64,000 nucleotides of DNA from Ariolimax columbianus (taxonomy: Eukaryota; Mollusca; Gastropoda; Stylommatophora; Arionidae), in contig JAVGWX010000011.1 of assembly GCA_036924085.1 (NCBI GenBank), positions 35,969,710-36,033,709 of the forward strand. Direction: 5' to 3'. Below, one piece after another: positions 45,640-56,099 of the stretch. A model generated the notes under the pieces. It made no database searches. It was not told the DNA's origin and was given only the letters and a program-made list of their open reading frames with translations. The position numbers and the translations under genes were made by a program. Positions within the stretch are counted from its first letter, which is position 1. The number at the start of each line of letters is the position of its first letter.

Positions 45640-46640
45640 TCAACCGAGAACAAGAGAGGAAGTAACTGAACCGGAGAAGATGCTAAAAAGGGTAAAGTTG
45701 TGGGTGTGGATAATATCCCAGCAGAGCTCCTACAAGTGGGAGATGAGATAATAATTGAGGCTCTGACATACATCTGTAACAAAATTTGGTGGACAGGAGA
45801 GTGGCCAACCATCTGGAATGAAATCAATGGTTTTACCGCTGCCTAAATCAGGGAACCTAAAGATGTGTCAGAACTATATAACAATTAGCCTCCTTAGTCA
45901 TCCTAGCAAAGTTCTTTTAAGAATGAATAATTTTCAACAGATTAAAACCACGGGCAGAGAATATCATTGCCGAAGAACAAGCAAAGTTTCGAGCGGGAAG
46001 AAGTACCACTGAACAGATATTTGATCTGCGGATGTTAAATGAGAAATACTTAAGAGTATCAACAACACATATCTCATGTCTTCATCGATTTCAGAAAGGC
46101 GTATGCATGTAGGGTTATGGACAACAATGAAGCATTACAAGATCAATAGTAATACTGTGAAGGTAGCTGCAAACTATGGACAACCATGAAGCATTACAAG
46201 ATCAATAGTAATACTGTGAAGGTAACTGCAAACTATGGACAACCATGAAGCATTACAAGATCAATAGTAATACTGTGAAGGTAATTGAGAACCTTTATGA
46301 GAAGGCGTCAAGTGCAGTTTCTGTAGACGGAATACTAGGGGAATGGTTCCGTACGTCTGTTGGGGTGAGACAGGGTTGTATGCTCTCTCCAACACTCTTC
46401 AATGTATTCTTGGGAAGAATAATGGAGGTAGCCCTGGAGGAACATGTTGGTACGGTCAGAATAGGTGACAAAACCTACGACTTGCAGATGATATAGATGG
46501 TCTGGCAGACACGGAAACAGAACTCCAGGAGCTGATTAGTAGATTGGACAGAGCGGAACTGAACGGGTGAAGATGTTAAAAAAGGGGAAAGCTGTGGGTG
46601 TGGATAATATCCCAGCAGAGCTCCTACAGGTGGACCATTA
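45640..46640 (+). pseudogene. LINE reverse transcriptase fragment with triplication
   Basis: Blocks: GKVVGVDNIPAELLQVGDEI, LTYICNKIWWTGEWPTIWN, MVLPLPKSGNLKMCQNY, RAENIIAEEQAKFRAGRSTT, EQIFDLRMLNEKYL, HYKINSNTVKVIENLYEKAS, RTSVGVRQGCMLSPTLFNVF and DTETELQELISRLDRAELNG. A 59-bp segment is present three times at 46119-46295. A second partial copy of the KGKAVGVDNIPAELLQ part follows at 46567. It is inactive, with multiple frame breaks. Confidence 0.88.
46119..46295 (+). repeat. 59-bp tandem triplication
   Basis: Copies begin at GGACAAC(A/C)ATGAAGCATT at 46119, 46178 and 46237. Because 59 is not divisible by three, the triplication destroys the reverse transcriptase frame. Confidence 0.93.
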
Positions 46641-47067
46641 TTTTAAGGTGTATTATGGACTGTACTTCTTGGATTTTAAACATGATATAGTGATATCTAC
46701 ACAGTGTACACATTTTCGGAAACAACAATATGGCAGCGCAAATATCGACGCATGTTTTCACATTTTTTATGTCTGCGATGCATATTTATTTATTAAAATT
46801 CAGGAAATGGCCATTCTAAAAGGCTAACAACGGAATAAGTCGCTGAAAGTAATTCCAAGGGTTTTAAGTCTGATAAATTGGATTCACATGGTGATTATTC
46901 TGTAAACGAATAGTTATTTGAATGACAACATGGGTGTGATTAGGATTACCATTCAATGATTTGTCCATTGATTAGGATCAAGCTAGATCTGTTCCTTGCA
47001 GGATCAGACTAGTCCTGGGGGATATGCCACATAATGTATCAAGTACATTTGATGATATATTCCACAC

Positions 47068-47182
47068 TCTACTGAAGTAGTAACATTGGAGATTAGCAGG
47101 CCAGTCAATTTTAGATAGAGGAGATTAGCAGGCCAGTCAATTTTAGATAGAGGAGATTAGCAGGCCAGTCAATTTTAAATAG
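47068..47182 (+). repeat. ~32-bp tandem repeat
   Basis: Three copies of GGAGATTAGCAGGCCAGTCA then ATTTTAGATAGA. Confidence 0.9.
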
Positions 47183-47204
47183 AATAACTAAATTAGAGCA
47201 CATA

Positions 47205-47645
47205 GTTTTGTCATAGTCTTGATGACCCGTTCCTCAGCGTAGCTGCGTGTCCCAACTTTGTCTCCAGTGGACCCTGTCTCGGGCCACCGGTCCAGTGCGT
47301 GATAAGTACTTCTCTAGAGGCATCTCGGATGCTATAGTGTACAGCAAGGGAGTCTGACCAACGCATTGGAGGTCTTCCTCGTGGTATCATCTTGCCTCTG
47401 TGTACCAGACTGCTGCCGCCGTGCTCCATCGACCATCGATTCATTTTAGCATGTGACCTGCCCATCTATGTTTTGCCATGACTGCGTGGATTACTGCATC
47501 ATTCACCAGGGACAATCGTCTTATGTCAGAATTGTAGAGACCTTGCATAAGTTGGTTTCGGAGAGTGATTCTGACCAAGTATCTCTCAAGGGAGGATTGG
47601 GTCACTCTCAATTTGTCCTCTAGTGATTTTGTTAGTGTCTACGTA
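47205..47645 (-). pseudogene. LINE C-terminal fragment
   Basis: Minus-strand blocks YLVRITLRNQLMQGLYNSDI, RRLSLVNDAVIHAVMAKHRW, then GKMIPRGRPPMRWSDSLAVH and HWTGGPRQGPLETKLGHAAT. The RGRPPxRWSD motif is typical of LINE C-termini. Confidence 0.82.
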
Positions 47646-47814
47646 TCAGCACGCACCACAGCACATCGCAGGGAGTACAGTGGAGGTCGAAGATGCAGGC
47701 TCATAGGTTCTGCTCATGGCAACCGTCCAGAATTGTGTTAATAGTAAGTAGTTTTACTTAAATGTCTCATTGTGTGTATTCTCTCAGGAGCACAGAAGAA
47801 TGTGATTTGACAGA

Positions 47815-48250
47815 CAGGGTTAAAACTAGCTATTGGTTAAGGTATCTACTAGAACATGTTAAAAATAGTTGTTGGTCAAGGTGTCTACTAGAACAGATGT
47901 TAAAAATAGCTGTTGGTCAAGGTGTCTACTAGAACAGATGTTAAAAATAGCTGTTGGTCAAGGTGTCTACTAGAACAGATGTTAAAACTAGCTATTGGTC
48001 AAGGTGTCTACTAGAACAGATGTTAAAACTAGCTATTGGTCAAGGTGTCTACTAGAACAGATGTTAAAACTAGCTATTGGTCAAGGTGTCTACTAGAAAA
48101 GATTTTAAAACTAGCTATTGGTCAAGGTGTCTACTAGAATATGTTAAAACTAGCTGTTGGTCAAGGTGTCTACTAGAACAGATGTTAAAAATAGCTATTG
48201 GTCAAGGTGTCTACTAGAAAAGATTTTAAAACTAGCTGTTGGTCAAGGGC
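47815..48250 (+). repeat. 41-bp minisatellite in intron F/G
   Basis: Unit GGTCAAGGTGTCTACTAGAA then CAGATGTTAAAACTAGCTATT, about ten copies, ending about 70 bp downstream of the exon F donor. Unlike the arrays at exons B, C and E, it does not include the splice site. Confidence 0.94.
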
Positions 48251-48320
48251 TCTACCAAAACATATGTTTCACTATAGCTCAAACATGTGTTTAAATGTAC
48301 AGAACTTAATGCCCACAAAC

Positions 48321-48479
48321 CTTGTCATCAGAAATAACCGTAACTGTGTCCATCTTTTCCTGAAGTTCAGCTCTGGCCTGGGAGTATGCCTGCTGTACCA
48401 TAATGTCTCGCTGCGATCTTTCTGCCATCACCACCCGAGATATGTTCATTTGAGCCTCTATTCGAGTTGCATTAAGTGC
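48321..48479 (-). CDS. DEAF1: DEAF1 exon F
   Basis: Acceptor TGTACACTTCCAG, donor AAG|GTTTGT. Phase 0 at both ends, 53 codons. It encodes ALNATRIEAQMNISRVVMAE, RSQRDIMVQQAYSQARAELQ, then EKMDTVTVISDDK, a predicted helical extension of the coiled coil. In vertebrate DEAF1 the MYND finger would follow the coiled coil closely. Here no CxxC pattern occurs. The helix-forming composition, long open frame and matching phases support a real exon. Confidence 0.82.
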
Positions 48480-48654
48480 CTGGAAGTGTACAATAATGTT
48501 CACCTGATTAGTGCAACAAGTCACATTTATAAAATTCTGTTCAGGGGAAAAAGCCACATTTATAAAACTATGTCAAACTATATATCTTCAGTTCACTAGT
48601 GTCGCTAGACATCGTGGGGAGGTGTGACCTTTGTTTCATAATTTTTTTGCAGGT

Positions 48655-48835
48655 GAATATCCGCTGCTGACTTGCCAGGTCAATCCCAGTATCTGTTACC
48701 ATCCGTTAGGCTGGTAGCCCCTGGTGGAAGCATAAATAAGAGCAAGGTAGACCTGAAGCATGCCAGGCACCATCTATGCCACTCTGCTAACCACATAACC
48801 AAGACCTGATGTTATAGCTACATAGTCCTTTTTTT
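48655..48835 (+). repeat. R4 dispersed repeat
   Basis: Counterpart of 37880-38105 in opposite orientation, with CAGCAGCGGATATTCACCTG read on the minus strand and GACCTGATGTTATAG near the right end. Confidence 0.75.
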
Positions 48836-48884
48836 GCAACATATTTTCTGTGAAACAAGAATTCCTAGAATAATTTGAGTAGAT

Positions 48885-49125
48885 TTTAAACTTGAATTTG
48901 GCCCGAGCAGCAGCCTAATATTTTTTATTTTTCCAACTGCCAAAGGATTTTTTATGTGATCACCACTGCACATGAGAATCTGATCTCACTACTCAGAGAC
49001 CAGGGGAAATTTTTACTGGATGACCCACATGAACAAATCCTGGTCTAATAAACCGTGATTTAAAACTGCGTCCTCCAGTATCCAAGGCGAACACCTTATT
49101 TCGAGACCACTGGGCCCCCTATAAA
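48885..49125 (-). mobile_element. SINE-2 copy, unexpanded
   Basis: Inverted. Head at the right (TCGAGACCACTGGG on the plus strand), body with GATCTCACTACTCAGAGACC present once, A/T-rich end at the left. It is the reference for the 25-bp amplification at 25.49-25.77 kb. Flanking 48520-48560 and 49125-49190 share TATAAAATTGTGTTCAG-like units, so it probably inserted into a small intronic tandem repeat. Confidence 0.85.
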
Positions 49126-49806
49126 ATTGTGTTCAGTGGAAAAAAGTCACACTATAAAGACAAGTTCTGAAAAAAGTAACATTACAGGAAGGATATAACG
49201 CAGACATACACAAATCTTTGTATTATTTTTCTTCATCCTTTCGAATGCATATCCATCAACATGTATTTGTTTCCAGTCATTGGACAGGCATACAAAAATG
49301 GATTGAACCTGCAGGATTAATTAAGTTCCAGGGCAAGGTAGACACCAGAGTCACTGGCATTGTCTCCTGCACCTCCAATGATCAACGTGGCTTGAGCTTG
49401 AGAATCGTGTAATTTTCCTTATGGATTGTCTCAAACCTCATGGTTTGAATACATTCTATATGTTTGATCGTCTACCTTATTATTTCTCTCTTGTTTTCCC
49501 ATCCATTTGTTTTTCTTTATATCTCTCTCTCCTATTATTATTGTTTTTTCATTTATTTATGTAACTATATCTTTGTATATGTATGTCTCTTGATATCTGT
49601 TTGTTTAATGTGGGTTTTTTTTTTTGTGGTGAGATTTGTTCATGTTTCGCCTGTGTGCAATCATACTGACCGTTTCATATTTGGGCCATTCTATTTCATA
49701 ACTGTCTAACACAGGTGTTGATCAAACTTGAGTAAACGGGGCTATATGGATAACTATGTCTGGGTATTTGGAACTAATCAAGACCTTAAACATCTGCATA
49801 ACTGCA

Positions 49807-50145
49807 TGCAACCAAGATGCTGAGCAATGAGGTCAGCAACCCAACGCTGACTGCTAGCAAACTAGAGCTGAGAAGACCCTTCTACATATCCATGCGGTGA
49901 TCCTGGATAACAGGCTGCAACATGGCAGACTGGCTAAGGATAAAGGATCAAAGAGGGAAGGCTAGCCCGGTACCCAAAAATGACATGCTGAAGTCAGATG
50001 TGTTGGACTATAAGGTGCAAATATCGCAGTCGGGCTGTAAACTACGCCACTGCACATTCTGTTCTCTGGACTATATCCTGCTACTTGCAAAGCCATTTTC
50101 AGGGCCTGGTAGTGGGAGTTTGAGAACAAACGACAAAGAAGAAGT
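49807..50145 (+). mobile_element. R1 retroposon copy with 9-bp target-site duplication
   Basis: Flanked by ATAACTGCA at 49798-49806 and 50146-50154. In intron E/F of DEAF1, antisense to the gene. Confidence 0.85.
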
Positions 50146-50264
50146 ATAACTGCACAAAAATACAAGAAGAACCATCTACTTTGACGGATCTCATTGCAGC
50201 GAATGAAGGAGTATTCATGCAGGCAGATTTTCGTCTTAATGCAGTATATGACCATACCTAAATG

Positions 50265-50440
50265 TTTTTCACACTCTTGCAATAGTTTTGAATATCTGGG
50301 CTCCAAAATTGATAAAAATGGTGACTGCTCAAAAGAAATCAGAAGAAGACTGGCCATGGCAACGCAGGGGCTAAACATCCTGAAGAAATTATGGCAGAAC
50401 ACCAGCAAAACGACAAAAGTATATAAGTACTGGCATACCG
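50265..50440 (+). pseudogene. LINE reverse transcriptase fragment
   Basis: FEYLGSKIDKNGDCSKEIRR then RLAMATQGLNILKKLWQNTS matches the YLGS region after the catalytic motif in jockey-type reverse transcriptases. Confidence 0.85.
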
Positions 50441-50444
50441 TCTT

Positions 50445-51000
50445 ACATTTTTCTGGTATGACAATTAACTTAAACCTCTTATTTTACACCATGTCATGTT
50501 ATTTGTTAGTTCTTTGTTCACGCTGAAGGCCTTGTGGCTGTAATATATAATTTTGTTCCTGCCCTGGTGCGATCACAGAGCATGTAGTCTATTCAACAGT
50601 GAGCTAGGGACAGACAGAAAAACAATCTGGGTCGTGGTTTGTTACAGGCATTACTGCTCCTCCAGTCGACCCAGCTGTAAATGGGTGCCTGATGTAAGAG
50701 TTGCGGGAAGGTAAAAACAGCAAGAATGGGAACTGGCCAGACCACCTCGCATAGGCTGCGGTTTTGTAAGAGTTATCTTCATCCCCGATGGCAAATGTTG
50801 TCATGATACTGACCTTTAAAGGTCACAGAGTCATTCCCTATTTGTGTTTCTATGGACAGATATAAATAGTTCTTAGTTATTCTATCATGACAGTAATTGG
50901 GTCAGAACCCCCTAGAAGGCAAAGAAAGGCAGTATCTGTTTCGAAATTAGGTCAGAATTGAAAGCGAGTCATTTCTGATTAAGACATGATTGGAACCAAC
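50445..51000. other. Unassigned intronic sequence
   Basis: No known family. The minus-strand frame at 50604-50804 has no recognisable motif. Confidence 0.4.
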
Positions 51001-51002
51001 CT

Positions 51003-51320
51003 TGACTTAACTTAACGTCTTTAAACTGGTTTAGAAGAATCTACAGTCTGTATGTAACCAGTTCCTTTTACATTTCATTGATCTAAATGATAACGCACAT
51101 CAAATCTATTATTAAATGCATTAATTGACCCCATATCCACTATTTCCTGTTGCAATGCATTCCAAGCATTCATCACTCTCTGATTAAATAAATATCACCT
51201 AATATCTAATCTGGACCTCTCTTTAATTAATTTGTAGCTATGCCCTCTTGTTCTTGTGGGTGGTTTTATTTTGAAAAACTTGTTATAGTCTTAATTTATC
51301 CTTTCTGTTGAGCTTGAGCA
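51003..51320 (-). pseudogene. LINE 3' end with TTAAG tail
   Basis: CTTAACTTAACGTCTTTAAA then CTGGTTTAGAAGAATCTAC, followed by the inverted C-terminal coding remnant (NAWNALQQEIVDMG-like). Same family as 2148-2995. Confidence 0.82.
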
Positions 51321-51371
51321 TATGAAGGAAAGCCGGTGTTGTGAACCAACTTAAACATGTACAACACTCAC

Positions 51372-51503
51372 ATCTTGTTTCTCATTCTCTAACTGCATCC
51401 TCTGCTGCTGCAGAGCGCTGTCCTTGGCAATCAAACTCTGTTGCTTGACCTGTTCAATCATAATCTTCAACTGCTGAGCTTGTTGCAAGAGATTGTTGGC
51501 CAT
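51372..51503 (-). CDS. DEAF1: DEAF1 exon E (coiled coil)
   Basis: Acceptor CATGTTTGTGTAG, donor GAT|GTGAGT. Phase 0 at both ends, 44 codons. It encodes MANNLLQQAQQLKIMIEQVK, QQSLIAKDSALQQQRMQLEN, EKQD. Joined to the end of exon D (QLEE) it gives the LEEM...LL..AQQLK....EQ.K helix that vertebrate DEAF1 carries just before its MYND domain, where it serves in self-association and nuclear export. The acceptor borders a 41-44 bp tandem array. Confidence 0.93.
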
Positions 51504-51745
51504 CTACACAAACATGATAAACACAAAGTCATTTAATTGTTGGTTTACACAATCATAATAAACACAAAGTCATTTAATTGTTGATTTACACAAACATGAT
51601 ACAAACAAAGTAATTTAATTGTTGATTTACACAAACACGATACACACAATGTAATTTAATTGTTGGCCCTCTACATAAACATGACAAATACAAAGTAATT
51701 AACTGTTGATCCACACAAATATGATAAACACAAAGCAATTTAATT
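51492..51745 (+). repeat. 41-44 bp minisatellite that starts at the exon E acceptor
   Basis: Unit ATTGTTGGTTTACACAAACA then TGATAAACACAAAGTCATTTA. The first unit overlaps the first bases of exon E and its acceptor. The unit near 51660 (GTTGGCCCTCTACATAAACA) is closest to the exon junction and keeps a copy of the acceptor. Confidence 0.9.
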
Positions 51746-52214
51746 GCAGACAAACGCACCTACGGCTGCCACCAACTCGCACAAGAGTCTTAAACCGCAC
51801 AAGGGCAACCACCCTTGTAAAAGTACAGATTGACTAAGACTAAATATGTGGGTGAAAACGATTGTCTCCCCCTGCACTAGGTGTACAGGTCAGATTTCCA
51901 GTTCACATCTTAGTGTGTAAAGGTTGAGGTGGAAAAGCTGCTCAGCAAACTTCTTTGTCCCAATTTTCACTCCAGTTAAAGTGTGCAAAGTCTGACCTAC
52001 TAAAGCACTTTGTGTGCTATTGCAGAGGTGGTTTCTGTTGCAATATGTCTTACATGATTAGGTTGCTTAGTCACATTTTACTACATGCATGAAGGCGCAT
52101 TGAACCTATTTTTACCTCCTCATAAAAGGGCTCCGGCATACACTCAAGAAATGTATATACACACACTTAAGAACTGCATTCTTGTTTAATTACAGGAAAC
52201 AAAACTTTGACGCA

Positions 52215-52600
52215 TGAAGCCACTCGGTCTGGCTGCCATTTCTATGAACACCTTGCATCAAGTTTGGAACCAGCAGAAGCTTTCCAGAGAAAAAAAAAAC
52301 GTTAAGCTATGAAATTGCATAACCTGTGCCATCCTCGTGCTGCTGTACGGTACCGAAACCTGGACTACTCTACGAGGCGATAAGGATAAGAAGTGCTCCA
52401 CATGTGCAGCCAAGGCCAAATTCTTCCAATCCACTGGTGTGACGGGTCTCAAACGATAAGTCATTCGACGGACAGGCCTCGAGACCACACTCGCCAAGCC
52501 AAATCGTTGCTGTTTGAGTCTTAAAAGATATTTTGTCCGTTTTGCTGAGGATGTGCTCGCCCACCAGCTCTAAAAACAGGTCATGGACATCACGGATAGG
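52215..52600 (+). pseudogene. LINE C-terminal fragment
   Basis: The plus strand gives LAAISMNTLHQVWNQQKLS, CAILVLLYGTETWTTLRGDK and a diverged FQSTGVTGLKR segment, resembling the YGxETWT region of RTE/jockey polymerases. Confidence 0.78.
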
Positions 52601-52668
52601 AACTAACCCTCCCCTCCATGGTCCTACCCCCGCAGCTCTCCTTGCACCACCTAGTTAGTTCAGATCAG

Positions 52669-53027
52669 GGATCAAGACGCTGAGCAGCACATGAGCTGCA
52701 GTGGTCAGCGACCCATAGCTGACTGCTAGCATCAGGACCAGAAAACCAGAGCTGCCAAGACCCTTCTATACCGCCACGCGGTGATCCTGGATAACAGGCT
52801 GCAGCAGGGCAGACTGGCTAAGGAGAAGGCATCGAAGAAGGAATGCTAACCCGGCACTAAAAAAATACTTGCTAAAGTCGGATGTGTTGGACCGAAAGGT
52901 GCAAATATCACAGTCAAGCTGTAAACTACGACACAACGCATTCCGTTCTCTGGACTACATTCTGCTACTTAAGCCCTTTCAGAGTTTGGTAGAGGGAGAT
53001 TGAGAACGAACGAAGAAGAAAAAGAGG
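52669..53027 (+). mobile_element. R1 retroposon copy with target-site duplication
   Basis: Flanked by TCAGATCAG at 52660-52668 and 53028-53036. In intron D/E, antisense to DEAF1. Confidence 0.88.
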
Positions 53028-53239
53028 TCAGATCAGAAGGACACCATCCTCACTGCATACGGCCTGAGACTCAGCCACTCATTGTGTTCATGTGCGGTTT
53101 GGCATGGCAGGCCCTGGTCGCTTAAGCGACCTACCTACTTCTTGTTCCAAGCAAATAAACACAAATAAAGACTAGTTTTGAAATATGTACACATGACAAA
53201 GAGTGACACCTGTCAATCTATATCAACCTTAGCCACCCG

Positions 53240-53950
53240 CCATTTAAAATTGACGCAAATTTAATCTGTGACGGCCATATTTTTCTGCACATCACGATTT
53301 ACCATGGTTATAGACTTTGAGATTCAGTAACCTTTTTATGTGTTGGTCTATAGATATTTTTGTGTGTTACGACATAAATTAATTAAGAACTTGTTGGTGC
53401 TCTTGTTTAGGTTGTGTGTGTGAGTTAGTTTCTGAGACACAAGAAGATGAAAATGTTGAAAAGCAGCATAAACATTTAGACTTACCTATTTGTGGGTATG
53501 CTAGTTGTATAGCAAATTAGTGTAATTGCCACAAAGCATTTATAATGTTTTTAACAAGTTTGGCATATTTGTTAATTTCCACAAATGTATTTATTACGTC
53601 TACATAAACAAACTAAACAGATCTACCTCAGCAAAATATGTTGCAATAACTTAACCATTCCTTTCAATAATGGGATTATCTGCAAATCTAATTAAAAAGA
53701 TAAAATATCGTTTCAAAACTTTTAAAATAAAAATCCACAAGCACATCTCCCATTTAAAAGTAGAACAAGAAGGAAGCGATGTCTATTTATATTCAAATAC
53801 GCATGCTCAGCCATTTCCATAGCATTAACCCGGATGTTTATACACGATACTACAAGTCACTAGCGTTTGGCTGCATACAGCGTCTTCTGTAGGTAAGCGT
53901 ATTAAATATAAGGCTTATTTAGAAAGCCAGTGCATGGCAAAGGTTAATAA
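53240..53950 (+). repeat. R6 intronic repeat, copy 2
   Basis: Counterpart of 44225-44790, including the GTTTCTGAGACACAAGAAGA and CAGATCTACCTCAGCAAAAT blocks. The right part (53770-53950) is not matched in copy 1. Confidence 0.7.
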
Positions 53951-54020
53951 ACTTCAATATAAAAGATAACTAAATGGTTATTTGTCATTACGCCGAGACA
54001 ACAGCTCTAAATCTAACTAC

Positions 54021-54130
54021 CTCCTCCAACTGCCACCAATTCTTTTGCTCCATGACATCCATTGTAATAATCTGACCCCCAGTTTTCTGTGTGCCCTGAG
54101 CTATTGCAATAGGGGTCATCACCACAGCAT
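54021..54130 (-). CDS. DEAF1: DEAF1 exon D
   Basis: Acceptor TTGACTGCTTTCAG, donor GAG|GTAGTT. It enters in phase 1 and ends in phase 0. It encodes DAVVMTPIAIAQGTQKTGGQ, IITMDVMEQKNWWQLEE. The WWQLEE end corresponds to the SWLYLEE segment of vertebrate DEAF1 that opens the coiled coil. Confidence 0.93.
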
Positions 54131-54249
54131 CTGAAAGCAGTCAAATATGCAAGATGAATGGTGAAACGTGTTGATATTAGACACTGCCATCAGGCATGAC
54201 ATGTTAAGAGATTGATTATCAAGAAGTGAGATAGTTATGTTTTATTCTT

Positions 54250-54425
54250 TACTGCTTTGCTGAATTCTTATCCTTCTTTGATCCACTGATGCTGTGCTTC
54301 TAGCCTGGTGAGGTTCATGAAGGAGACTGTGTTTCAGGTCTTAGCCAGTCCCTCGAGCGTTTCAAGCATGGTCGCTTACCCGGGCCCAACTGCCTTTTTT
54401 TGGTCTGTATAAGTAGGGGAGGTAG
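54250..54425 (-). pseudogene. LINE C-terminal fragment
   Basis: Blocks GCTTCTAGCCTGGTGAGGTT, GTGTTTCAGGTCTTAGCCAG and GGTCTGTATAAGTAGGG correspond to 31.45-31.60 kb. Confidence 0.7.
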
Positions 54426-54431
54426 GTGGAT

Positions 54432-55010
54432 AGATGTATGGTGACAGAAGTGTGTCAAAGACAATACTGAAGGACTGGGCACAAATGTTTCAGGGAAGGA
54501 CATGAGATAGCAAAACATTTGCGATCAGGTCATGTGCATATTGTTTAAATCACAGGTTTCTGCCGGTTACATTATGCTGATCGCATTATTCGACCACGAA
54601 GGGCTTCTATTGGCAGACTTCAAAAAGCCTGGCGTGAACATCAATGCCATCTGCTACAATGACACACTGGACATCCTGCATATGGCCATCAAGAATAAAT
54701 GGCCCGGCATGCTTTCACATGGTGTGAATTTTTATTTATGTTGCACGACAATGCTCATCCGCATGTTGCAAATATTGTGCAGGAAGCGCTAGCATGGAAA
54801 AGGTTGGAAGTACTGCCACATCCAGCCTATAGCCACAATCTGTTACCACGTGACTTTCATTTGTTCAGACCCTTAAAAAATGTCTAAGGGAACAATGATT
54901 CGCCATGACTTTGGTGATCAAATGGTTCAATGAGCAACCAAAGTCATTTTTCTTGGACAACATCTGATGTTTACCAAAGCAGGGGGATGTGTTTCTGAAT
55001 GCCTAAGCCG
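54432..55010 (+). pseudogene. mariner-like transposase remnant
   Basis: An N-terminal trace (MYGDRSVSKTILKDWAQMFQ) is followed by FDHEGLLLADFKKPGVNINA, then a frameshift, then LLHDNAHPHVANIVQEALAW, KRLEVLPHPAYSHN and LLPRDFHLFRPLK. The HDNA aspartate and the PxDFHLF aspartate are the second and third catalytic positions. The first catalytic region and middle are deleted. Same superfamily as the fold-back element at 5.95 kb. Inactive, in intron C/D of DEAF1. Confidence 0.88.
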
Positions 55011-55129
55011 ACTTTTTCTAATGAACCCTAGTGAATACTTGATTCATAACAATTTCTTTCTTGAATTCTGCCACACCAGCTGATGTTCCTTTCATATGTT
55101 TGTAATAAATTCACCAAGACAGGTTTAAT

Positions 55130-55535
55130 CTGAGCATGTTGGTAGTTATGAGGAAAGACTCATAAAAAGCGACCTACAATATTTAGAAAAGAGAAGAATT
55201 GGAGGTGATTTAATGCAGGTTTATAAGATAATCAAAGGTAAAGATAAATAATACTTTAACAAATTTGTTAAAGTACAACCGCCTACAAAACAAGAGGACA
55301 CAGCAACAAATTAATTAAAGAAAGGTTCAGATTAGATACTAGGAAATCTTTCTTTAGTTAGATAGTGGTGAATGCTTGGATGGCATTGTCACAAGAATTA
55401 GTGGAGGCAGGGTAAACTAATGCATTCAAGAATCGATTGCATGCTTGTAGTTTTTAGATCAAGTGAAGTAAAAGAAACTGGTTGTATACAGACTCTACAG
55501 AGTCTTCTAAATCAGTACAAAGATGTTGAGTTAAG
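55130..55535 (+). pseudogene. LINE 3' end with short TTAAG tail
   Basis: SYEERLIKSDLQYLEKRRIG, then LMQVYKIIKGK, RSNKLIKERFRLDTRKSFF-like and LEAG.TNAFKNRLHACSF-like segments, then AACTGGTTGTATACAGACTC and GAGTTAAG. It continues the family at 2148-2995, with stops. In intron C/D. Confidence 0.85.
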
Positions 55536-55727
55536 AAGCCTGCAAGCACTTAGAATATACACACCACACCAGACAAAGACAACTGAAAAAAAAGTAGAGT
55601 AACAGAGATTACTTAACTTGGCTGTCATTTCAATCTATCTTCAGCACTTCACAACTTTAGTTTCATGATGCGGACTCATAAAAAAATATCCAAACATTTT
55701 TGCAAGAACTATCAGATGTGCACTCAC

Positions 55728-55880
55728 CTCCTGTGACAAAGTTTCCCTGAGCATCTGTGGCCACGATATGTACCATCTCTCCTTTGCTCTCTGTGGCGTG
55801 ATGCAAAGACACACTCTGAACTGTAGCAGTAGTGGAAATGGCACCAGGAACAGAAACAACTGGTACAATCATCTGAGCTG
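55728..55880 (-). CDS. DEAF1: DEAF1 exon C
   Basis: The acceptor is GATTATGATTGTCAG followed by CAGCTCAG, a tandem NAGNAG acceptor. Use of the first AG gives exon start 55880, of the second 55877, differing by one codon. Enters and leaves in phase 1. Donor GAG|GTGAGT. It encodes AQMIVPVVSVPGAISTTATV, QSVSLHHATESKGEMVHIVA, TDAQGNFVTG. This is a hydrophobic, Thr/Ser/Val-rich linker like that between the SAND and coiled-coil parts of DEAF1. A 34-bp intronic array starts exactly at the acceptor. Confidence 0.92.
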
Positions 55881-56016
55881 CTGACAATCATAATCAGTTA
55901 AATAAAATATGTTGCTGACAATCATAATCAGTTAAATAAAATATGTTGCTGACAATCATGATCAGTTAAATAAAATATGTTGCTAACAATCATGATCAGT
56001 TAAATAAAATATGTTG
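55881..56016 (+). repeat. 34-bp tandem repeat containing the exon C acceptor
   Basis: Four copies starting at 55881, 55915, 55949 and 55983. Unit CTGACAATCATAATCAGTTA then AATAAAATATGTTG. On the gene strand each copy ends ATTATGATTGTCAG, the acceptor sequence (the last copy has GTTAG). Confidence 0.95.
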
Positions 56017-56099
56017 TTGCCATAAAAAAGGTCAAAATAATTTTCTACAAAACCGGACAGAACAAAAATAAGATTTAACAAACATGCATCTCTTCTTGT

